From: Ahaetulla prasina
Taxonomy: Eukaryota; Chordata; Lepidosauria; Squamata; Colubridae
DNA length: 64,000 nt
Assembly: GCF_028640845.1 (NCBI RefSeq)
Contig: NC_080539.1
Coordinates: forward strand, 162,283,736 to 162,347,735
Direction: 5' to 3'
Part shown: positions 56,484-64,000 of the stretch, piece by piece
How positions within the stretch are numbered: the first letter of the stretch is position 1
Layout: each line of letters begins with the position of its first letter
Notes under the pieces: generated by a model
Databases searched by the model: none
Seen by the model: only the letters and a program-made list of their open reading frames with translations
Told to the model about the DNA's origin: nothing
Position numbers and translations under genes: made by a program

Positions 56484-57552
56484 TGTAATCATTTCCCTTA
56501 TATAAGGACTGATTGATAATGGATACAATTCAATGAAATACCTCAGAAAATAGAAATAGGAAGAATCAGTGGTGCCCATGTTATAAAGCAAGGGAAAAAA
56601 CAACAAATTGTCTCAAAGAAATACTATTTTAAAAAGACTTCTGCCCCAAATGACTATCAACACTGTATTCCGACAGCTAGTAGCACTTCCTAACATTTCT
56701 CTGCAATTCAAATCTTGTTCATTGTTTACTACTGTAATTAGAAATAGGTGATTGCAGTGGGTGTTGATGATTGTGGAGAATTTATTCCTTATCTGTTAGG
56801 ATGCTACACAAGAAAATGTTACATTCTTCTTCTCTCACTAAAGCAATGGTGATGGCAGTGCTGAAAAAGATGTGATGGCAGTTTTCCTTGAGATCTCAGG
56901 AGGGATAAACACTTTCAAAGACACTGTTAATACTATATGTTCCAATATGGAAGTGACTGAAAATAGAATATCTCATTTGGAAGCTTATGGGAAAATCAGT
57001 GGATACATCTATAAGCAATTTACTATAGGTGGTTAAGACTCTTCGGGATAAAATGATGTTTTTAGAATGTCATTCTTACAGGGTTAATTGACATTTTATT
57101 AGAAACCCAAACAAAGCTAAGAAATGCCAGCCAGCCTCTTTTATCATAGCCTTCCTGATTCGGGAAGGCTATGCTGAAAGATTCTAAACTAGATTTTTAG
57201 AGACCTCACCTTCTTCCAATTTTTCTTTGTAAATCTGATAAATTCTGGTAATCTATCGTAAAGTTCTTTAAATTTGCTAGGAGGAATAAACTTTTAAATA
57301 CAGCATGCTCTTCAAAGATAATTAAATAGGGAAATTCAAAGTATCATATTGTATTTTCCCTGATTTTAATAAAAAAAACCTGGTAGTGTAGAAAAAAAAA
57401 CTAATAACATGGGAAATATTGCTTGAGAGAAAAATATTCACTACTCCATCAGGTATCTGGCTAGTTCTGAAATTATCAAACAGTATAGAAAAATCATTTC
57501 ATATTTACAAAGAAACTGAAAAAAATATTTTAAGCTTCGGTTGACAAAAGAA
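56484..57552. other. Unassigned AT-rich DNA
   Basis: One small hairpin, CATAGCCTTCC/GGAAGGCTATG, at about 57147-57174. Nothing else recognised. Confidence 0.5.
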
Positions 57553-57645
57553 TCTCTTTTCTTTTTCTCTAATGTTTTGCTATTAAGTCCTTTAGTATTC
57601 ATGCTATTTTACTTAATTCTTAATTATACATTTGTATATACTTCT
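57553..57645. repeat. Dispersed block shared with 55885-55975
   Basis: TTTCTCTAATGTTTTGCTAT TAAGTC and AATTATACATTTGTATA match with scattered changes. Possibly part of an L1. Confidence 0.5.
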
Positions 57646-57835
57646 ATATTATCTTAGATGGAAAGGATACTAACTATGCTTGATTGATTGATTGGCATAC
57701 TAACTATACTATTTCTTCCCCCCTCTTTCTTACCTTTTCCTCCCCCTCTTCTTTTTAATTTACTTTTTATTTACCAACTTTGTAGTCTATTTGATTCCAG
57801 AACAACACCAGTTTCACTATGAAGAACAGGTAACA

Positions 57836-57972
57836 CAGTGGTGGGATTCAAGTAATTTAACAACTGGTTTTCTGCCCTAATGATTTGTTCCAACAACTAG
57901 TTTGCCAACCTGCTCAGAAAGTTAACAACCGGTTCTCCCGAAGTGGTGCGAACTGGCTGAATCCCACCACTG
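57836..57972 (+). mobile_element. hAT-type miniature element with perfect 8-bp duplication
   Basis: CAGTGGTGGGATTCAAGTAA at the left, CTGAATCCCACCACTG at the right, flanked by AGGTAACA on both sides (57828-57835, 57973-57980). A short relative of 45517-45923 that lacks its GC-rich interior. Confidence 0.93.
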
Positions 57973-58254
57973 AGGTAACAGCAGTATAATATTAAAAGAA
58001 CAGCAGCTATCCAGAAGGAACACATCCCCAAAATATTCACCCCATCCCTTCTTAACAAAGCTTCAATTCATTCATTTCAACGGTTCAATCTATGAAACTG
58101 GAAAATACTTCTTGTTCTGGCTACATGGATTTTAAAGTATATTGAGGTTTTGATTTTTATTTTATTATTGGTGGACCCCTATCTTTTACTTTTAAGGAGA
58201 CAAATGTCACAGTTATTCCTACATCAAAAAAAAAAAAAAAGATTTCAGTATGTC

Positions 58255-58960
58255 TTCTAATTGTAGACTTACTACTTTGATAAATGTGGCTGCTGCTAAG
58301 ATTTTAAGAGTAACTCTGTATATTGTAAGATATTCTACCAATTATTTTACATCCATCTCAGGAAAGAGGGCTGCCAAGCTGAGCTGCTAATAATATAAGA
58401 TTTTTAATTGATGTTATTGCTTAACCTCAAAATATATAAGACCCAGCAATCACAATTTGTTTGAATGCTGAAGCCTTTGATACAGCCTCTTGGCAGTTTT
58501 TGAAGTGGATGTTGATTTATTTTGGGACTTTCACAAAGTTTTAGAGTTTTGATTGACATGATTTATTCAGTTCCTAAACTATGTGTGCATTCCCCTTGGT
58601 TAAATTTATGTTGATGTAGATGTCAAGGATCCCTCTTTCTCATTTTCTTTTTAATTTACTTTTGGAACACCTTGCCTGCATAATTAGAAATGAAAGTATC
58701 AATGGAATTATAGGGGCAATGGCATAACAATATAACATTTGATGCTAATGATACTTCATGTTTTATAAATAGACCAACAAATGTTATTGCGCTATTGAGT
58801 TTAGAATATTATATGTTTATAGAGTAAGATGGTATTATTCAAATATGATAATACAATAACAATTTGGAAGTGAGTAAAGGTTGGGGTTTTAAGTTTATAG
58901 ACTAAGATTGTAAGAATAAGGATTTGGACTCCTTTTTAGATTTTGTCACATGAATTTTTT
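58255..58960 (+). pseudogene. L1 LINE reverse transcriptase remnant
   Basis: Frames give AAKILRVTLYIV, NIRFLIDVIA, LNAEAFDTASWQFLKWMLIY FG (compare the L1 motif LDAEKAFDRV.W.FL), IRNESINGIIGAMA, and FDANDTSCF in place of FADD. The order fits L1 ORF2. Frameshifts and loss of the catalytic aspartate pair show it is long dead. Confidence 0.62.
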
Positions 58961-59254
58961 CAACTGATGTATTCTATCTTCTGTTTTGAAACAAAGGAAA
59001 AAACAAATGGTCTAGAATTCACTTGAGTGTTTGAGTAACATAAATATAATTAAAGCAAGTATGATTCTAAGGCTAATTAAGCATTTTAAGAAAAAGAAAA
59101 AAGGTGCACACAAAAAGGAAACAGAGAGACCATGAGGAGGGGGGAAAAAAAGAAAAAATAATGCACAGAGTGGACAAACAGTGAATTTACAAGTATTGCA
59201 GAATTAGAATAACATTTCCGGTATTTCATTGATTAGGGTTTTTTTGTTTTGTTT

Positions 59255-59303
59255 ACATTTATACCCCGCCCTTCTCCGAAGACTCAGGGCGGGGTATAAA
59301 TGT
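59255..59303. repeat. Perfect 18-bp hairpin of the L2/SINE tail type
   Basis: ACATTTATACCCCGCCCT (59255-59272), a 13-base loop TCTCCGAAGACTC, and the exact reverse complement (59286-59303). The core is the same hairpin that ends the SINEs at 13265 and 43315. Confidence 0.85.
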
Positions 59304-60007
59304 TTTATAAAATGTTTCAATTTTAAGTAATTGAAGACATCTTACCAATTTAAAAACATTTTGAAAAATCATTGTTTGTTAATCATTGATGATTACTCTT
59401 CAGTGATAACAGCATTGTTAAAAATGACCTAAAATATGAATATCGACAGCAATACTCAACAGTATAAATCATAAAATGAAATTAATAATTACAATAATTT
59501 TTATCCATTCAATTAAAGGCTTCATATTAAAAGAAACCCAAATTTTAGACATGATACAAGCCCATGCTTTCAAATTTGATTTAAATTCAGTGTCATCTTT
59601 ACTTTGGAAATACTATTTATTTTGAACTTTGAAGCAAATACCCCAAGCTTGATCAATCATTCTTCCAAAGATAGAACTACACATGCTTTCCAATAGGAAA
59701 AATGCAAAACTCTACCAGCAGTTACCATGTATAAAGCTAATTCAGTATATGTTATGGGAATATAACGTTTAGTAAGATTTAATTTGAATAACAGGTTGAA
59801 AAAGAAATTAAGCTTTTAAATTTTACTTGATCCTTCTTTAATTTTTCCAAAATTCTTGAACTTTACAACATTGCCATCAAATATGTAAAAATGATCCAAA
59901 CTAATTGTTACATTTCCAACAACTTTTAGAGAATGTGCTATTACATGAATCACTCAGCACTTTGAGGTAGGTCAAGCCAGGAAATAGACACTAAGATTAT
60001 AGGAATG
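59304..60007. other. Unassigned AT-rich DNA
   Basis: Nothing recognised with confidence. Possibly old L1. Confidence 0.4.
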
Positions 60008-60015
60008 CTCTAAGG

Positions 60016-60327
60016 CAGGGGTCAGCAACCCTCGGCTCTGGAGGGTTGTGGCTCTTTCATCCCTGTGCTGCGGCTCCCTGTTACTGGTTGGCACAACTGA
60101 TAGGGCTTTCAGTTAGAGGAAGAAAAATGCCGCACTAGGAGGAGACTCTATGGTGGGGGAACCGGACTTCTGGTCAACAGAGGAAAAATGATGCTGTGCT
60201 AGGAGGAGACCATGATCGGAGAACCAGACTTCCGGTTGGCTCCAGAATTGAATGGGGGCTTCTGGTTAGGACCTTTGTGGCTCTTTGAGTGTTTAAGGCT
60301 GCCGACCTTAAATTAAATGTTACTATG
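60016..60327. mobile_element. hAT-type miniature element with perfect 8-bp duplication
   Basis: CAGGGGTCAGCAACCCTCGG at the left, GGCTGCCGACCTTAAATTAA near the right, flanked by CTCTAAGG on both sides (60008-60015, 60328-60335). The interior has GTGGCTCTTT repeats and a GGAGGAGAC-containing duplication. Confidence 0.85.
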
Positions 60328-60349
60328 CTCTAAGGCATAATAACAGATC

Positions 60350-60656
60350 TTTGACAGCTCACCAGAACAACTAGACACAAGAACAGTTTTTTCCCGAAGG
60401 CCATCACTTTGCTAAACAAATAATTCCATCAACACTGTCAGACTATTTACTGAATCTGCACTACTATTAATCGTTTCATAGTTCCCATCACCAATCTCTT
60501 TCCACTTATGACTGTATGACTATAACTTGTTGCTGGCAATCCTTATGATTTATATTGATATATTGACCATCAATTGTGTTGTAAATGTTGTACCTTGATG
60601 AACGTATCTTTTCTTTTATGTACACTGAGAGCATATGCACCAAGACAAATTCCTAG
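60350..60656 (+). mobile_element. LINE 3' end (family S), interrupted by Gypsy LTR
   Basis: ACAAGAACAGTTTTTTCCCG, AACACTGTCAGACTATTTAC, TATGTACACTGAGAGCATAT and CACCAAGACAAATTCCTAG match 56026-56483, stopping before the expected TGTGTCCAATCACACTTGG. The Gypsy LTR begins at that point, so the rest should lie beyond the window. Confidence 0.78.
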
Positions 60657-60843
60657 TGTAATGTATTTGAACTTTAGGAGGGAAGTTTGGGCGGGAACTA
60701 GCACGTTGCTGATTGGTTGAAGCCTCAGCCAAAACAGTATTTAAAGAGGGGTTTTTGCCTGTTGTTTTTTGCTGGGATCACTATAAACTAAAGAGCTGTT
60801 GTCACTCACTGGTCTCCTGCCTCGTTATTGCCCAAACTTAACA
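60657..60843 (+). repeat. Gypsy 5' LTR, about 187 bp
   Basis: Begins TGTAATGTATTTGAAC and ends CCCAAACTTAACA, giving TGT...ACA ends. Contains a TATA-like TATTTAAAG near 60739. It is followed by TTGGCAACGAAGGTGGGA, a likely primer-binding site. The boundaries are inferred, as the right LTR is not visible. Confidence 0.72.
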
Positions 60844-60946
60844 TTGGCAACGAAGGTGGGATATTGAGGCAGTGAGATCGGGAAAAAGAGCTGAAGGAGC
60901 AAAGGAATTCGTGAACCCAGCCAGTTTCAAAGGGCGGATATTAGCG

Positions 60947-62413
60947 ATGTCCAGCTACACGCCGCCAGCACCATTTGACCCAGCCAAGGAGAAATGGGGG
61001 TCGTACATGGCTCGTTTCGAGTGTTTCCTCGAAGCAAACGAACTACAAGGAGTCTCGGATAATCGGAAGCAAGCGTACTTCCTGAGCCACTGCGGTCCAG
61101 AGGTTTTCGATACCGCGGAGTCACTTTCAGAGCCAACGCCGGTACAATCGGTACCGTGGCAAACACTACAAACAACACTTCGAGCACACTACGCACCGGT
61201 ACCCTCAAAGTTCGTCCAACGGTTCGAGTTGAGGCAACGGGTACAGTGAGAGGGTGAATCAATAAGCGTGTACATGGCCGCGTTGAGGAAAGACACGAAC
61301 CACTGTGAGTACAGAGATTTGGAGGACTCCTTACTCGAACAACTCATTTGTGGGGTCAGGGACATCCGACTACAAAGGCGGCTGCTGTCTAAGAGCAACC
61401 TGACTTTGGCAATAGCCTTGGACGAGGCCAGGGCTCACGAGATGTCCACCAAGGTGGCGGAGACCTTGCAAAAGCCGAACGCGCAGGGTGCCGGAGCGAA
61501 AACAACACCGGTCCACAGCGAGGAAGCCCAGGCCAAATCGGAAGGTGAGGAAGAGGAAGAGGTGTTCCACACCGGGAGGCCGGAGAGAGGTGACCGGGAC
61601 GAATGTGTGAGTTGCGGGAGCCAACACCGACGACAAAACTGCAGGTTCAAGGACGTGATTTGTCGGTGGTGCGAAAAGAAAGGACACATAGCTCAGGCCT
61701 GTCGAGCCCCCCAACCTTCCCGCCAAAAATTCAAACCGACCAATCAGAGCGCGGGAGCAGCGAAGCGGCCCGGGATTGGTCCATTCAAAAAGGGCGCAAA
61801 GTTAAATCAGACCACTGTGAGAGTGGGCCACGCATCGACACGACTAGAAAAGAAGATTTTTACCAAAACATACATTGAAGGGGTGCCATGCCAAATGGAG
61901 GTGGACACCGGCTCATCAATCACAATTATGTCCTGGGACACCATCGTGAGGGACTTGCAAGCCATTGCAAAGCGCCAGCTACAACCCCAGAAGCTGAGAG
62001 TGCAAGACTACCAGGGAAATCGGATCCCTGTTCGAGGGGTCACGTCCGTCAAAGTCAAGTATGGACAATTCAAGAAGACCCTGCCAATCACCGTAGTAGA
62101 TGGAACTCTACCAAGTTTGCTAGGACTGGACTGGTTCCGAGCTTTGGGCATGGGAGTGACCGGGGTCTACAGAAATGAAGTCAACCTCAAGGATGAACTG
62201 CTGAAGGAGTTCGAGGACGTCTTCAAGGACTGCCTGGGCAAGTACGTGGGGACCCCTATCTCTTTCAATCTAGACCCACAAGTTGCCCCCATCAGGTTAA
62301 AGGCTAGGAGGGTCCCATTTGCCCTAAAGCCCAAGATTGACAGGGAATTAGACAAGCTAGTAAGCCAGGGAATACTAGTCCCGTCGACCATGCAAAATGG
62401 GAGACACCTATAG
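60947..62413 (+). pseudogene. Gypsy gag-protease reading frame with one internal stop
   Basis: I place the start at the ATG at 60947 (MSSYTPPAPFDPAKEKWGSY), as the frame upstream opens only with GTG. The gag capsid region covers the first 160 codons or so. An acidic stretch precedes two zinc knuckles, the first irregular (CVSCGSQHRRQNC) and the second canonical (CRWCEKKGHIAQAC), at 61603-61703. An aspartic protease follows with VDTGSSITIMS (about 61900) and LLGLDWF. RT starts near 62230. A TGA at 61247-61249 cuts gag in the same frame, and the frame ends early at 62411-62413 after a shift at about 62388-62392. Confidence 0.92.
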
Positions 62414-64000
62414 TGACCCCAGTCAAACCGGACGAATCGGTCCAGATTTGTGCTGACTACAAGGCAACGCTTAACAAAGCATTGCAGAAGAGCGCATACC
62501 CCATCCCAGTAGTGCAACACTTGCTGCACTCGTTGGGACAAGGGCAGGTTTTTGCCAAACTCGATTTGGCTCAAGCCTACCAGCAACTACCCGTAGATAG
62601 CAGCACAGCCAAGGCGCAGACAATTGTCAAGCACCGCGGTGCTTTCAAATGCACTCGACTCCAGTTCGGAGTTAGTGTGGCTCCAGGGCTATTCCAAAAC
62701 CTAATAGAACGACTGTTACAGGGTCTACCCAGGGTGGTACCATACTTCGACGATGTATTGGTATCAGCAGAAAACTTAGATGAACTGGGGGTAAAACTAA
62801 GGAAGGTTTTGGGCATTTTCAGGTCTGCTGGGTTTAAAGTTAAGCTTAACAAATGCCAAATTGGGGTGGAATCCGTAGAATTCCTGGGATACCGAATAGA
62901 CAGGGAAGGGATTCACCCTACTGAGAGCAAGGTATGGGCCATCAGGAAGACCCCAGCTCCCAAAAATAAAACAGAATTACAAGCATTCTTAGGGCTTGTC
63001 AACTTCTATGCGGCATTCTTAAAGAATAAGGCAACAATAGCCGAACCGTTACATAAATTACTAGCAAAGAAAGCTGTTTGGTCCTGGGGCAGGGTGGAGG
63101 CTAGGGCATTTGAGGGGGTAAAAAACCTTTTGTCCAGCGATAGCCTCCTCATTCAGTACACTGGCACGTTGCCACTAATACTAGTTTGCGATGCATCTCC
63201 CTACGGGGTGGGGGCTGTGCTCAGCCATAGGTTACCGAATGGAACAGAAGCCCCTATAGCGTATTATTCCCGAACAATGTCCTCAGCCAAAAGGAACTAC
63301 AGCCAGCTAGATAGGGAGGCATTGGCTATAGTCTCCGGGGTTAAGAAATTCCATGAATACTTATTCGGACGAGATTTCGAGATAGTCACGGACCATAGAC
63401 CCCTACTGGGACTCCTAGCGGGCGACCGCCCAACACCCGTTGCACTTTCACCCAGGCTGACCCGATGGACTATCTTCCTAGCAGCATACTCTTACAAATT
63501 GCTCCACCGCCTGGGAAAAGACTTAGGGCATGCGGACGCTCTTAGTAGATGCCCTTTACCAGAGACTATCGAAGACCCGACCCCAGGGACACCCGTCCTG
63601 CTAATTGACTCTTTGGACTCTGGCCCAGTCACATCCAAGGAAGTGGCTAGGGCATCTTACAAGGATATTACCATAAGGACTGTAATCGGTTGGGTACAAA
63701 GGGGATGGCCCGCTGCGCCGGGTGAGCGTTTCAAAGACTTTGCAAAAAAACGATCGGAACTGTCGGTTCAAGGGGGGTGTCTGTTATGGGGGGATAGAGT
63801 GGTTATCCCGGAAAAATTATGCAGAAATGTGTTGGAACTGTTGCATGTGGGCCACCCGGGGATTGTGAGGATAAAGAGTTTAGCGAGGAGTTATGTATGG
63901 TGGCCCCTAATGGATAAGGACATTAGCGACAGGGTAGGGAAATGCCAACCCTGCCAAGAGTCAAGGCCACTACCCCCTACAGCTCCAATTAGAGAGTGGG
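62392..64000 (+). pseudogene. Gypsy RT, RNase H and integrase start, open to window end
   Basis: After the frameshift, one frame stays open for 536 codons to the edge. RT: ETPIVTPVKPDESVQICADY, KLDLAQAYQQLPVD, the catalytic YFDD (62743-62754) and FLGYRIDREGIHP. Connection: ELQAFLGLVNFYAAFL. RNase H: LVCDASPYGVGAVLS, NYSQLDREALAIV and VTDHRPL, with its acidic residues. Integrase: the HHCC zinc-binding region, LLHVGHPGIVRIKSLARSYV WWP and CQPCQES (about 63838-63960). The DDE catalytic core lies outside. Everything visible looks functional, but translation would need the upstream frame, which is shifted. Confidence 0.93.

Larger units (their letters stand above)
60657..64000 (+). mobile_element. 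Ty3/Gypsy LTR retrotransposon, right end outside window
   Basis: Left LTR, gag with zinc knuckles, protease, RT, RNase H and the start of integrase in that order, the Ty3/Gypsy arrangement. gag and pol appear to be one continuous frame, as in Mag-like clades. The residue patterns fit that clade, but this is an inference. Only two disabling changes are seen over 3 kb, so it is a recent insertion. Confidence 0.93.

Noticed and set aside
60927..62852. Minus-strand frames of 67-139 codons across the Gypsy element
   Set aside because: Shadows of gag-pol. The plus strand carries the conserved motifs.

Overview
The window looks like repeat-rich, non-coding nuclear DNA from a squamate reptile, most likely a snake. 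The evidence is the repeat mix: Sauria-type tRNA SINEs, a 5S-rRNA-headed SINE, CR1, L2, BovB and L1 LINEs, Penelope-like elements, many hAT-type miniature elements, and LINE ends running straight into ATTCT or TTTA microsatellites. I recognise no host protein-coding exon, tRNA gene, rRNA gene or CRISPR array. All supportable coding sequence belongs to retroelements, and nearly all of it is broken.

Layout. 1-5864: a cluster of Penelope-like retroelements (PLEs). One copy lies on the minus strand, one 5'-truncated copy on the plus strand faces away from it, and about 1.78 kb of the plus copy is repeated in tandem. Each tandem unit ends in opposed pLTR-like repeats with hammerhead-ribozyme-like motifs, perfect palindromes and long TA tracts. 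6000-19900: three LTR/hAT/SINE patches, including two solo LTRs of one family, a CR1 split by a hAT-like insertion, a BovB tail and a hAT element with an internal minisatellite. 19900-34200: mostly plain AT-rich DNA with SINEs, CR1-group LINE tails, a decayed L2, and a third solo LTR nested inside a hAT element. 34300-43600: an L2 tail, a decayed but long CR1 on the minus strand (36358-39700), SINEs, and an inverted repeat of a second PLE-like family. 43600-60350: AT-rich DNA with scattered hAT elements carrying perfect 8-bp target duplications, a 5S-type SINE, a short interstitial telomere-like tract, an unusual tandem chimera of two LINE tails joined by a palindrome (50796-52064), and an L1 remnant. 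60657-64000: the left part of a young Ty3/Gypsy retrotransposon (LTR, gag, protease, RT, RNase H, start of integrase) running off the window.

How the parts relate. There is no host pathway here. The logic is layering of mobile elements: SINEs share tails with LINEs (L2, CR1, BovB) that presumably mobilised them, LINE tails grow into microsatellites, and LTR and hAT insertions nest inside older repeats. Target-site duplications make the order of several events readable. The most unusual structures are the tandem PLE unit with opposed ribozyme-bearing repeats and the LINE-palindrome-L2 tandem chimera.
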